DNA of 64,000 nt, from NCBI RefSeq assembly GCF_015354505.1, contig NZ_JACAFP010000001.1:90117-154116 (forward strand), given 5' to 3'. This stretch comes from Microbacterium sp. UFMG61. GTDB lineage: Bacteria > Actinomycetota > Actinomycetes > Actinomycetales > Microbacteriaceae. A program made the translations under genes and the position numbers. Below are positions 34,099 through 42,594 of this stretch, one piece after another (positions within the stretch are counted from its first letter, which is position 1; each line of letters opens with the position of its first letter). The notes under the pieces were generated by a model. It did no database searches. It was given only the letters and a program-made list of their open reading frames with translations, and was not told the DNA's origin.

Positions 34099-34247
34099 CC
34101 CGGCATCGGATGCTCGGCACGGCAGAGGGCCACGACGACGGCTCTGACGAGGTGCGGACGACCGAGACGCCGAGTTCTTCGATGCCGTTCGCCGTGGGGG
34201 GACGGGAACAGGTCAGCGACGAGAACGTCGGATGACACAATGACGGG

Positions 34248-34979
34248 ATGCAGCTGCACACAGCGACCTCAGGCTCAGGCGAGCACCATGTGGGACTGAT
34301 CCATGGCCTGGGAGCCGACGGCACGACGTGGCAGCCGCTGATCGAGCAGATGCTCGCCACCGGCCGGTACACCGTGACGGCGGTCGACCTGCGGGGGCAT
34401 GGGCGCAGCGACCGCGCATCGTCGTACACGCTGGGCGAACTAGCCGACGACGTCGTGGAGTCGCTGCCGCAGGGGCTGCACAGCGTCGTCGGGCACTCGC
34501 TGGGTGGCGCGGTGCTCGTCCGCGCGGTCGAACGGCTTCGCCCTTCGCATGCGGTCTACCTCGACCCCGGCTTCGGCCTCGCGCTCCCCACCACGGGCCT
34601 CGCCGGCCGTGCCTTCTGGGCGATTCCCGCGCTGACGCTGGGCGTCGTCGGGGCGCGACAGGCACGGCGCAGCGCATCGCAGCGGGCGGTCTACCCCGAG
34701 AGCATCCGGGAATCGATGAGGGAGAGCCAGCGACGATTCGACGCGAAGATGGCGATCGGGGTCTTTCGGGAGATCGCGTTCCACCCGGTCACGATCGCAG
34801 CGCCCGCGGTGCCGTCGACCATCGTGCTCTCCGACGAATCTCCGGCGGTGCTGCCCGAGGCCATGGCCACCGGGCTCGAACGCGAAGGGTGGGATATCCG
34901 CAGGATCCCGGGCGTCCACCATGACATGCACCTGGAAGACTCCGAGCGGGTCTTCGGTGTCGTCGCGGACGTGCTCTGA
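34248..34979 (+). CDS. Alpha/beta hydrolase
   Basis: A 243-residue hydrolase with LIHGLGADGTTWQPL (oxyanion loop), VDLRGHGRSD and the nucleophile elbow GHSLGG. The C-terminal HHDMHLED holds the candidate catalytic histidine. It lacks a signal peptide and would hydrolyse an ester or similar bond in the cytoplasm. No partner in the neighbourhood suggests a substrate. Confidence 0.85.
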   Translation: MQLHTATSGSGEHHVGLIHGLGADGTTWQPLIEQMLATGRYTVTAVDLRGHGRSDRASSYTLGELADDVVESLPQGLHSVVGHSLGGAVLVRAVERLRPSHAVYLDPGFGLALPTTGLAGRAFWAIPALTLGVVGARQARRSASQRAVYPESIRESMRESQRRFDAKMAIGVFREIAFHPVTIAAPAVPSTIVLSDESPAVLPEAMATGLEREGWDIRRIPGVHHDMHLEDSERVFGVVADVL

Positions 34980-35043
34980 GGCACAGGCCCGATCGCGGTC
35001 GAGTGATCTTGACTCCTGTGCTCAGCGATCTAGCCTGACTGTC

Positions 35044-35355
35044 ATGTGCCGCAACATCATCCCCCTCAACAACCTCGAGCCGCCGGTATCCGACGACGAG
35101 TGCCACGAGGCCGCCGTGCAGTTCGTGCGCAAGATCTCGGGCACGAATGCCCCCTCGCGTGCGAACAGGGAGGTCTTCGACCGGGCCGTGGCCGAGATCG
35201 AGCACTCGGTGCGTCAGCTGCTCGACGGTCTCGTGACCGCCGCACCCCCGAAGAATCGCGACGAGCAGCGCGAGAAGCGCCAGGCGCGCTCGGCCGAGAG
35301 GTACGAGGCGATCCGCGTCTTCCAAGAGGCGAAGCGCGCCGCTCGGGTGGAGTGA
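35044..35355 (+). CDS. DUF2277 protein
   Basis: A 103-residue protein starting MCRNIIPLNNLEPPVSDDECHEAAVQFVRKISG, the DUF2277 signature with the conserved MCRNI opening. The rest is helical with many charges (EQREKRQARSAERYEA). Function is unknown; one structure-less family of cytoplasmic proteins. It stands alone upstream of the iron-box region. Confidence 0.85.
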   Translation: MCRNIIPLNNLEPPVSDDECHEAAVQFVRKISGTNAPSRANREVFDRAVAEIEHSVRQLLDGLVTAAPPKNRDEQREKRQARSAERYEAIRVFQEAKRAARVE

Positions 35356-35388
35356 CGTCACGCTCGCTGTGCGGGCGGAAGGTTCCTG

Positions 35389-35406
35389 TTAGGGTTGCCT
35401 AACCAA
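35389..35406 (+). promoter_or_regulatory. DtxR/IdeR iron box before siderophore operon
   Basis: TTAGGGTTGCCTAACCAA matches the DtxR consensus TTAGGTTAGCCTAACCTAA at 15 of 18 positions, with both half-sites good. It lies 52 bases upstream of the siderophore-binding protein gene. Iron-dependent repression of the whole five-gene operon is expected. Confidence 0.82.
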
Positions 35407-35457
35407 CATCGATCGTCTCGGTGTCGTCCCCTTCCCGGTCCCGAAAGGTCATTCCCC

Positions 35458-36396
35458 ATGCCCTCCCGCCTCCGTCGTCGCGCCGTCACGGCCATCGCCG
35501 CTTCGTCCTGTGCACTGCTCCTGCTCGCCGGCTGCGCCGCCGAGCCGACTGCCGCCACCGACGAACCCACCGCCGCCGCATCCGGCGCGCACGAGGTCGA
35601 GCACGCCCGCGGCACCACCGAGGTCCCCGACGACCCGCAGCGCGTGGTCACGCTCGAGCCGCTCGAGCTCGATACCGCGGTCGCGGTCGGCATCGAGCCG
35701 GTCGGGGCCGCGGTGGCCAGCAACGTCACCGGTGCACCGGCCTACCTCGAGGTCGACGGCGTCGAGCCCGTCGGCACGGTGCCCGAGCCCGACCTCGAGG
35801 CGATCGCGGCGCTCAAGCCCGATCTGATCCTCGGCACCGAGGCGCGGCACTCCGAGCTCTACGAGCAGCTCGCCGCGATCGCCCCGACAGTGTTCATCGA
35901 GACCCAGGCCGACCCGTGGCGTGACAACGCGCTGCTCATCGGCGAGGCCCTCGGTCGCGAAGACGAGGTCGCCGATCTGCTGTCGGCGGTCGAGGACCGC
36001 TGCGAGGCGCTGGCAGACGAGTACGACGTCGACGGTCAGACCGCGCAGCTGATCCGTCCGCGCGATGAGACGACGCTGAGCCTCTACGGTCCGGTGTCGT
36101 TCTCGGGCAGTCTGCTCGAGTGCGTCGGATTCACGATCCCCGAGCAGGACTGGGCCGACGGACTGCAGGCCGACCTCTCGCCCGAGAACATCCTCTCGGC
36201 GCAGGCCGATCACGTGTTCGTCACCGTGACCGACGTCGATGACGCCTCTGAGATCCCCGCGGCGATCACTCAGAACCCCGAGGCCTTCCCCTCGGTGACA
36301 CCGGTCGACACGAGCTACTGGGTGTCGGGCGTCGGGCCCAAGGGCGCGCAGACCGTGCTCGATGACATCGAGACGTATCTCGAAGAGAGCCGTTGA
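35458..36396 (+). CDS. Iron-siderophore-binding lipoprotein
   Basis: A 312-residue FecB/FepB-type binding protein. The lipobox is LAGC at about residue 25. The mature part has TEVPDDPQRVVTLEPLELDTAVAVGIEPVGAAV, the usual opening of class III binding proteins, and PDLEAIAALKPDLILGTEARH, a family hallmark. It would hand a ferric siderophore to the two permeases that follow. A TTGA overlap couples it to the first permease. Transcription is likely repressed by iron through the DtxR box. Confidence 0.92.
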   Translation: MPSRLRRRAVTAIAASSCALLLLAGCAAEPTAATDEPTAAASGAHEVEHARGTTEVPDDPQRVVTLEPLELDTAVAVGIEPVGAAVASNVTGAPAYLEVDGVEPVGTVPEPDLEAIAALKPDLILGTEARHSELYEQLAAIAPTVFIETQADPWRDNALLIGEALGREDEVADLLSAVEDRCEALADEYDVDGQTAQLIRPRDETTLSLYGPVSFSGSLLECVGFTIPEQDWADGLQADLSPENILSAQADHVFVTVTDVDDASEIPAAITQNPEAFPSVTPVDTSYWVSGVGPKGAQTVLDDIETYLEESR

Positions 36397-37451
36397 CCGC
36401 TCTCTCCCTGACCGAGACGCCGGCGCCGCCCACGCGGCGTCGGCGTTCTCCGCGCCGCGGCCTGCGTACGGTGGGGGGAACGATCGTCCTCCTCGCAGCC
36501 CTCGCGCTGGCCGTCGTGCTCTCTCTCACGGTCGGCGCGAACCCGCTCTCTCCGCAGACGGTGTGGACCACGCTGCAGGGCAGCGGGACCCCCGAGACCG
36601 ACTACATCGTGTTCGACCTCCGCATCCCCCGCACCGTCACGGGTCTCGTGGCCGGTGCCGCGCTGGGGGTGGCGGGTGCGCTGATCCAGGCGTTCACCCG
36701 CAATCCGCTCGCCGATCCCGGCATCCTCGGCGTCAACGCGGGTGCGGCGCTCGCCGTCGCGTTGGGCGTGACCTTCCTCGGCCTGCGCGATGTGTCGCAG
36801 TTCGTGTGGCTCGCATTCCTCGGCGCCCTCGTGGTCACGGTGGCCGTGTACCTGATCGGATCCTCGGGACGAGGCTCCGCCGACCCGCTGCGGCTCACTC
36901 TCGCCGGCGTCGCGCTCGGCGCCGTGCTCTCGGGCATCACGACCGGGCTGTCGCTGAGCGACCCGGATGCCTTCGACTCGATGCGCAGCTGGAACGCCGG
37001 GTCGCTTCTCGGCCGCGGCTTCGACGTCATCCTGCCGGTGCTGCCGTTCGTGGTCGCCGGACTCGTGCTCGCGCTCCTGCTCGCCCCCGGTCTCAATGCG
37101 ATCGGCCTCGGTGAAGACGTCGCCCGCGCGCAGGGCGCCAACGTCGCGGGCATCCGCATCGGCGTCATCGCCGCCGTCACGCTGCTCGCCGGCGCCGCCA
37201 CAGCCCTCGCCGGCCCGATCTCGTTCATCGGCCTCATGGTGCCGCACGTGATCCGGTGGACGTTCGGCGTCGATCAGCGCCTCATCCTTCCTCTCTCGGC
37301 CGTGCTCGCACCCGTCATCCTGCTGCTCGCCGATGTGCTCGGTCGCATCATCATCGCCCCGGCCGAGGTGCCGGTCGGCATCGTGGCGGCGTTCGTCGGG
37401 GCTCCCGTGCTGATCGTGCTGGCCCGCAGGCGCAAGGCGAGTGCGCTGTGA
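36393..37451 (+). CDS. FecCD-type iron-siderophore permease
   Basis: A 352-residue permease of the FecCD family with about ten membrane segments. DLRIPRTVTGLVAGAALGVAGALIQAFTRNPLADPGILGVNAGA is the family signature, and PISFIGLMVPHVIRWTFG with ADVLGRIIIAPAEVPVGIVAAFVGAPVL marks the C-terminal half. The start is TTG at 36393 overlapping the upstream stop; no other start keeps the first membrane segment. It forms a heterodimer channel with the next product. Confidence 0.92.
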   Translation: MTALSLTETPAPPTRRRRSPRRGLRTVGGTIVLLAALALAVVLSLTVGANPLSPQTVWTTLQGSGTPETDYIVFDLRIPRTVTGLVAGAALGVAGALIQAFTRNPLADPGILGVNAGAALAVALGVTFLGLRDVSQFVWLAFLGALVVTVAVYLIGSSGRGSADPLRLTLAGVALGAVLSGITTGLSLSDPDAFDSMRSWNAGSLLGRGFDVILPVLPFVVAGLVLALLLAPGLNAIGLGEDVARAQGANVAGIRIGVIAAVTLLAGAATALAGPISFIGLMVPHVIRWTFGVDQRLILPLSAVLAPVILLLADVLGRIIIAPAEVPVGIVAAFVGAPVLIVLARRRKASAL

Positions 37452-38512
37452 GTTCATCGCGGGTGGTCACGCCCACCGACGTCGGGTACCGACGGCGGAT
37501 CCTTCGTCTCGGCCCCCTGCGGATGCCGGTGCGTCAGCGCAGCATCCTCGTGGGTGTCGCGGCGGTCGGTGTTCTCGTCGTGCTGACGGTGCTGGCGCTC
37601 GGGCTCGGCACCTATCCGCTCACGCCGCCGCAGGTGGTGCAGACGCTGCTCGGCGGCGGTGACGCCATGGACCGCACGGTCGTGATCGACTGGCGACTCC
37701 CGCGGGCGGTCGCCGCCATCACGGTCGGCGCGCTCCTGGGCATCGCGGGTGCGCTGTTCCAGACCGTGACGAGGAATCCACTCGCGAGTCCCGACATCCT
37801 CGGCCTCTCCAATGGCGCGTTCACCGGCATGCTGCTCGCGCTGGTGCTGGTCTCGGGAAGCTGGCCTGTGCTGACCGTCGGCTCGCTCGTCGGCGGATTC
37901 GCCACGGCCGCGGTGATCTGGCTGCTGTCCGCTCGCGGGGGCGTGCAGGGCTTCCGCCTGATCGTGGTCGGAATCGGGGTCTCCGCGGTCCTCGCCTCGC
38001 TGAACACCTGGATGCTGCTGCAGATCGAGCTGGAGACGGCGATGTTCGCCTCGGCGTGGGGGACCGGGTCGCTGAACGGCGTCACCGCCGGCCCACTCGC
38101 GGGGGCACTCGCGTGCGCCCTGCCGTTCGTCGTCGCCGCCCTGCTGCTCGTGCCGCGGCTGCGTCAGCTCGGTCTCGGCGACGACATGGCGGCGTCGACC
38201 GGCGCTCGACCGGGCGCGATCCGGGCCGGCGCACTGCTCGTCGGCGTCGCGCTGGTCGCCGCGGCCACCACGGTCGCAGGTCCCGTCGCGTTCGTCGCCC
38301 TCGCCGCACCGCAGATCGCCCGCCTCGTCGCCCGCACCCCGCACCTGTCGCTCATGCTCTCGGGGCTCTTCGGCGGCGTGCTGCTGCTCGGCGCTGACCT
38401 CATCGCGCAGCACGTGCTGCCCACCGCCCTGCCCGTCGGCGTCGTCACCGTGTCGGTCGGCGGCGCCTACCTCGTTCTCATGATCATCCTGGAGATCCGT
38501 CGCCGTGCCTGA
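37448..38512 (+). CDS. FecCD-type iron-siderophore permease
   Basis: A 354-residue permease, paralogous to the previous one. The signature is DWRLPRAVAAITVGALLGIAGALFQTVTRNPLASPDILGLSNGA, and the end is ADLIAQHVLPTALPVGVVTVSVGGAYLVLMI. GTG at 37448 overlaps the upstream stop (GTGA). The end overlaps the ATPase gene by eight bases. It completes the membrane pore for ferric siderophore. Confidence 0.92.
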   Translation: MSSSRVVTPTDVGYRRRILRLGPLRMPVRQRSILVGVAAVGVLVVLTVLALGLGTYPLTPPQVVQTLLGGGDAMDRTVVIDWRLPRAVAAITVGALLGIAGALFQTVTRNPLASPDILGLSNGAFTGMLLALVLVSGSWPVLTVGSLVGGFATAAVIWLLSARGGVQGFRLIVVGIGVSAVLASLNTWMLLQIELETAMFASAWGTGSLNGVTAGPLAGALACALPFVVAALLLVPRLRQLGLGDDMAASTGARPGAIRAGALLVGVALVAAATTVAGPVAFVALAAPQIARLVARTPHLSLMLSGLFGGVLLLGADLIAQHVLPTALPVGVVTVSVGGAYLVLMIILEIRRRA

Positions 38513-39359
38513 CACCCCGTCCCCTGCCGAGCCCGCCGCCGCTCCGCGCCTGAGCGCCGAGCGCATCTCGCTGTCGTACGACCGCACCGAGATCGTCCGC
38601 GACCTGTCGGTCGAGGTGCCCGACGGTGGCTTCACCGTCATCATCGGTCCGAACGCATGCGGCAAATCGACGCTCCTTCGAGGCCTGTCGCGGCTGCTCG
38701 CGCCATCGAGCGGGCGTGTCGTGCTCGATGGACAGACGATCGGCTCGTATCCGGCGAAGGAGGTCGCCCGCAGGCTCGGTCTGCTGCCGCAGAGCGCCAC
38801 GGCACCCGATGGCATCACGGTCGCCGATCTGGTCGCCCGGGGCAGATATCCGCATCAGAACCTGATGCGTCAGTGGTCGGATGCCGACGAGCTGGCCGTG
38901 CAGCACGCGCTGGAGGCCACCGGCACTGCCGATCTGGCAGCGCGCCCGGTCGACGCGCTCTCGGGCGGGCAGCGCCAACGGGTGTGGGTGGCGATGGTGC
39001 TCGCGCAGGAGACCGACCTGCTGCTGCTCGACGAGCCGACCACGTTCCTCGACGTCGCGCATCAGGTCGAGCTCATGGAGCTGTTCGCTCATCTCAACGC
39101 GCAGGGCCGCACGCTCGTCGCCGTGCTGCACGACCTCAATCACGCCGCCCGCTACGCGACCCACATCATCGCCATGCGCGAGGGACGCATCCTCGCCGAG
39201 GGGCCGCCGCACGAGGTGATCACGAGCGAACGCGTGCACGAGGTCTTCGGTCTCGAGAACGTCGTGATCGCCGATCCGGTCACGGGCGGACCGCTCGTGG
39301 TGCCGCTGCGCGGGTCCGTGCCCGCGGTCGGCGCCGCGCAGAGGGGAGTGCGGTCGTGA
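38505..39359 (+). CDS. Iron-siderophore ABC transporter ATPase
   Basis: A 284-residue FecE/FepC-type ATPase. Walker A is GPNACGKSTLLRG, the signature is LSGGQRQRVWVAM, Walker B is LLLLDEPTTFLD, and the H-loop is AVLHDLNHAARYA. GTG at 38505 gives an eight-base overlap with the permease gene. It powers uptake through the two permeases. The gene also overlaps the next by GTGA. Confidence 0.94.
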   Translation: MPDTPSPAEPAAAPRLSAERISLSYDRTEIVRDLSVEVPDGGFTVIIGPNACGKSTLLRGLSRLLAPSSGRVVLDGQTIGSYPAKEVARRLGLLPQSATAPDGITVADLVARGRYPHQNLMRQWSDADELAVQHALEATGTADLAARPVDALSGGQRQRVWVAMVLAQETDLLLLDEPTTFLDVAHQVELMELFAHLNAQGRTLVAVLHDLNHAARYATHIIAMREGRILAEGPPHEVITSERVHEVFGLENVVIADPVTGGPLVVPLRGSVPAVGAAQRGVRS

Positions 39360-40207
39360 GCGCCGATCGCCCCTGGGCCTACAGCGCGTTCCCCGTCGAG
39401 GTGCGCCGCCGCGCGATGCTGAGCCCGCGCTTCGTCCGGCTGACACTCGCCGGAGAGAGCCTGCGGAACTTCGCCGCCTGGGGCATGGATCAGCGCATCA
39501 AGGTCGTGCTGCCCCTGCCCGACGGCAGCATCGCCGACTTCGGACTGCTCGACGAACCCACGCCTCATCCCTCCGACTGGTACACGCGCTGGAAGGCACT
39601 GCCCGAGGGCGAGCGCAACGTGCTGCGCACCTACACGCCGTCGGCGATCAGGGCGGATGCCGGTGAGATCGACATCGACTTCTATCTGCACGAGCCGGCA
39701 GGACCGGCATCCGCGTGGGCCGCGGCGGCGCAGCCCGGCGATCACCTCGTGGTCAACGGGCCCGACGTGCGCATGGGGTGGACCGGGTACGGCCTGCACT
39801 GGCAGCCGGGCGATGCGCGCCGCTTCGTGCTCGTCGCCGATGAGACGGCGTTCCCGGCCGTACGCGGCATCCTCGATTCACTCGATCCGGATGCCTCGGC
39901 CGACGTCTTCCTCGAGTGCGATGATCCCGCCGACGACGTGGTGTCGGCGGATTCTCCCGTCAACGTGCGCGTCCAGGTCGTCGCGCGGGGAAGCGGCGAG
40001 GAATCCGGTGTGGAGCGTGCGGTGCGGGACTGGCTCGACGAGCGGCAGGGCGAGCTGCGCGACGACCCCGACCTCTACGTGTGGCTCGCGGGGGAGTCGG
40101 GCGTCACCACGCGCCTCCGCCGCCACCTCACCACCGAGGTCGGGATCGCGAAGGATCGCGTGTCGTTCCTCGGATACTGGAAGGTCGGCGGTCCGCTCGT
40201 CGGGTGA
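39356..40207 (+). CDS. Siderophore-interacting protein (ferric reductase)
   Basis: A 283-residue flavoprotein of the SIP/ViuB family, which takes electrons from NAD(P)H and reduces ferric siderophore inside the cell to release iron. The FAD motif is RTYTPSA, and the NAD(P)H-binding end is VWLAGESGVTTRLRRHLTTEVGIAKDRVSFLGYWKVG. The GTG start overlaps the ATPase stop. Being last in the transporter operon fits a role in iron release after uptake. Confidence 0.93.
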   Translation: MSADRPWAYSAFPVEVRRRAMLSPRFVRLTLAGESLRNFAAWGMDQRIKVVLPLPDGSIADFGLLDEPTPHPSDWYTRWKALPEGERNVLRTYTPSAIRADAGEIDIDFYLHEPAGPASAWAAAAQPGDHLVVNGPDVRMGWTGYGLHWQPGDARRFVLVADETAFPAVRGILDSLDPDASADVFLECDDPADDVVSADSPVNVRVQVVARGSGEESGVERAVRDWLDERQGELRDDPDLYVWLAGESGVTTRLRRHLTTEVGIAKDRVSFLGYWKVGGPLVG

Positions 40208-40213
40208 GCGACC

Positions 40214-40510
40214 TCAGATCTGCCAGACCTGCGCCGCCCGCCGGTCCTGATCCTGGAATCGGGAGTTCGACGAGTGCGCGACGGCGCTCATCGCCTGCGC
40301 GATCGCATTGAGCTGCCGCACGGACTCATCCCAGCGCGCATGCGCGATGTCGAAGGCCTCGCGGGCCTCGCCGTCCCAACTGGCCCGCAGCACGGCGGCG
40401 CGGGACTCGAGGTGATCGAGGCCCTGCTCGATCACGTCGATCGTCTCCTCGATCGACGTGAGTGCAGCGGTCACCGAGTCGTGCGAGACCGAGATCTTGC
40501 GAGTGTCCAT
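40214..40510 (-). CDS. WXG100 family protein
   Basis: A 98-residue helical hairpin protein of the ESX/EsxA type. The turn is ASWDGEAREAF, a WxG motif at about residues 45-47. The N-terminal helix carries VTAALTSIEETIDVIEQGLDHL and the C-terminal one IAQAMSAVAHSSNSRF. These proteins are exported by type VII secretion as dimers or serve as partners of larger substrates. It is the last gene of a four-gene minus-strand module. No EccC/EssC ATPase is encoded in the window. Confidence 0.82.
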   Translation of the reverse strand: MDTRKISVSHDSVTAALTSIEETIDVIEQGLDHLESRAAVLRASWDGEAREAFDIAHARWDESVRQLNAIAQAMSAVAHSSNSRFQDQDRRAAQVWQI

Positions 40511-40569
40511 GGTTCCCCCTCAGGTGCACCGGGTGGTTCCGGTGCGTCGTCATCAGTGGCAGGCGGTCA

Positions 40570-41010
40570 TCAGTTGCAGGTGATCGTTCCGTCGAGCGTC
40601 GCCTCGACGCCGGCGCTCGTCGCCCTCTCGCCGTTCAGCGACTCCGCCACGAATCCGGGCAGCGCATCGAAGGTGACCGTCGAGCCCGAGGCGTCGAACT
40701 TCGCGGTCGATACGAACGAGTAGTCGCCGAGCCAGAACGAGATCGCATAGGCGTCGCGACCGTCGGTGGGAGCGCTGGCGAGGAACTCGTTCTCGCCGGA
40801 GCTGAGAGTGGACTCGCTCACGAACACCCGATTCACACTCGAGGTCCGGCACGCCAGGTCGCTGAACGAGACCTCCTGGATGGTCTGCTCGGCGCCGTCG
40901 GTGAAGGTCACGGTCAGCGAGGCGGTCGAGGGGGATGCGGTGCAGCCCGTGAGCCCCGCCACGACGGCAGCGCCAAGTGTCAGAAGGGCCGCGCCCCTGC
41001 GGCGTCTCAC
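40570..41010 (-). CDS. Hypothetical lipoprotein of ESX-like module
   Basis: A 146-residue lipoprotein: basic N-terminus RRRRG, hydrophobic segment and lipobox LTGC at about residue 22, then a small domain with two further cysteines (DLACRTSS and the C-terminal TITCN) that may pair. GTG at 41010 overlaps the stop of the upstream gene. It looks like an exported surface protein made together with the WXG100 and ESX-like products. A role as an immunity or accessory factor is only a guess. Confidence 0.7.
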   Translation of the reverse strand: MRRRRGAALLTLGAAVVAGLTGCTASPSTASLTVTFTDGAEQTIQEVSFSDLACRTSSVNRVFVSESTLSSGENEFLASAPTDGRDAYAISFWLGDYSFVSTAKFDASGSTVTFDALPGFVAESLNGERATSAGVEATLDGTITCN

Positions 41011-41390
41011 GAGGGCGATCCCGCGCCGGGCATGCCGAACGGACCCGAGAAGCGCTCGCGCAGGGTGCGTGCCATCTCGTCCTTCTCTTCCTGGCTCATC
41101 GCCGCGAGCTCTTCGCGGAACCGCCGCGCGGCGGCCTCGCGCATCTCCGTGAACGCCGGTGTCTCGAGCACGTCGCGCAGCGTTCCGTCCCCGCGCAGCG
41201 CCTGCCCGGCCCGTTCGCGGACCTCCTTCGGCAGGTTCTGGTCGTGCTGGAAGCGACCCAGGAGTTCGCGTGCCTCGAGGTCGAGGAGGCTGCCGGACTG
41301 CGAGCTCGCGAGCACGCGCTTCTGGGTCGGATCCTCGCCGCCCGGCGCGACGGTGGGCGGAACGGAACGGAAGTCGTCGGGAGTCGTCAT
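41007..41390 (-). CDS. Hypothetical cytoplasmic protein of ESX-like module
   Basis: A 127-residue hydrophilic helical protein. The middle reads ELLGRFQHDQNLPKEVRERAGQALRGDGTLRDVLETPAF and the C-terminal half FREELAAMSQEEKDEMARTLRERFSG. No membrane segment, signal or known domain. It lies between the large ESX-like gene (five bases upstream) and the lipoprotein gene (overlapping), so it may be a chaperone or partner of one of them. Confidence 0.65.
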   Translation of the reverse strand: MTTPDDFRSVPPTVAPGGEDPTQKRVLASSQSGSLLDLEARELLGRFQHDQNLPKEVRERAGQALRGDGTLRDVLETPAFTEMREAAARRFREELAAMSQEEKDEMARTLRERFSGPFGMPGAGSPS

Positions 41391-41394
41391 CGGG

Positions 41395-42471
41395 TCACAC
41401 CTGGGTGTTGTCGTAGGAGGAGATCTGGGGGAGCGTGTCGGTGGCGAGCAGGAACGACATGGCCAGACCGATCAGGCTGGTGAGCCCGTCGAGCATCGCG
41501 TAGAGGTTCTGGCAGAGCGTGAACAGCTCGTAGAGCGCGTACACCGCGACGCCGACTGCTCCGGTGCCGCAGATGCCGCCGATGATCGCCCCGATACCGG
41601 TCGCCGCGGTGGCGCCGCCGACGGCGTAGCACCCCCATGCGATCAGGGAGGCGTCGATGATCGTCGCCATGAGGCCGGTCGCGAGGTTCGCCGACGAGCG
41701 CATGCCGCGCACGAGAGCGTCGAACTCGGGCTGGGTGTCCTTCAGCTTGCTCGCCGCTTCGTCGAGCACCTCGCCCTGCCGGGCGAAGAACGTCGTCGCG
41801 GCCGTGGCCGCCTCGCCCTCCCAGCTCTCGGCCGTCGTGGCCATCGCGGTGCGACGGGCATCGGCCTGCCGCTCGAGGTAGGTGGCGAGGTTCTTGGCGC
41901 TCTCACCGCTCTCGTAGAGGTGGTCCCAGTCTCCGCTGAAGCTCTTTCCGACGCGTTCGAAGGGGCTGTCGAGCCCGAAGAGGCCGGTGATCAGGCCGAT
42001 CGCCTGGTCGAGGATCGTCGACGGGCTGAGCCAGTTGGTCGTGAGGATCTCGGTGGCGAGATCGGTCGGTGCCGAGGTCGGCGGAGCCACCAGTGCAGTC
42101 TCGGGCGGGGCGATGCACACGGCGCCGGGGGAGCTGTCGGCGGGCAGGGGTACTGCGGCGCCGGAGTCGGGGTATGCGGCGTCGAGTTCGGCCTCGACCG
42201 CGTCGTCGAGCTCGATCGACCGTGCGGCTGTGGCGTCGAGCTCGGTGGCCGAGGCGGTGTCGGCGGTGTGGAGCGTGTCGAGGTACGACCTGATGCCGTC
42301 GCGCAGCTCATGCACCTTGCCCCGCGCCTGCTGGAAGACGAGACCCATCTCGTACAGCTCGAGGGTCAGGTGCTCCGAGGCGTAGGACTTGGCCGTCGAC
42401 GTGGATTCCGCACAGGTCCGCAGAGCGGACGCATGGTCGGTGAGTGCCGCCGGTGATATCGCGAATGACAT
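41395..42471 (-). CDS. ESX-like (WXG superfamily) large protein with membrane segments
   Basis: A 358-residue protein with an N-terminal helical hairpin (residues 1-75, AISPAALTDHASALRTCAESTSTAKSY), an acidic proline-rich middle, a second hairpin with the turn ESWEGEAATAATTFF near residue 217, and two hydrophobic helices from about 270 (ATIIDASLIAWGCYAVGGATAATGIGAIIGGICGTGAVGVAVYALYELF). The WxG-like turn and length suggest a type VII secretion substrate or membrane-inserting partner. No C-terminal toxin domain is seen. ATG at 42471 follows GGGGGAAC. It leads the four-gene module. Confidence 0.7.
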   Translation of the reverse strand: MSFAISPAALTDHASALRTCAESTSTAKSYASEHLTLELYEMGLVFQQARGKVHELRDGIRSYLDTLHTADTASATELDATAARSIELDDAVEAELDAAYPDSGAAVPLPADSSPGAVCIAPPETALVAPPTSAPTDLATEILTTNWLSPSTILDQAIGLITGLFGLDSPFERVGKSFSGDWDHLYESGESAKNLATYLERQADARRTAMATTAESWEGEAATAATTFFARQGEVLDEAASKLKDTQPEFDALVRGMRSSANLATGLMATIIDASLIAWGCYAVGGATAATGIGAIIGGICGTGAVGVAVYALYELFTLCQNLYAMLDGLTSLIGLAMSFLLATDTLPQISSYDNTQV

Positions 42472-42594
42472 GTGTTCCCCCCTGAACATGGCCGTGACGA
42501 GGCTCGATGAGCGTCACCACGGGAGCCTAATGCACCGGGATTCTGATCTCCCTGAGGGCGGGGCCGGGCGTCGGCGGCCGCCCTCAGGCATCCG

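Noticed and set aside
40462..42456. 664-codon plus-strand open frame across the ESX-like module
   Set aside because: The minus-strand genes have start sites, lipobox and WxG motifs; the plus-strand translation has none.
41395..42471. Type VII polymorphic toxin
   Set aside because: The N-terminal part would fit, but no nuclease, ADP-ribosyltransferase or other toxin domain is visible at the C-terminus.
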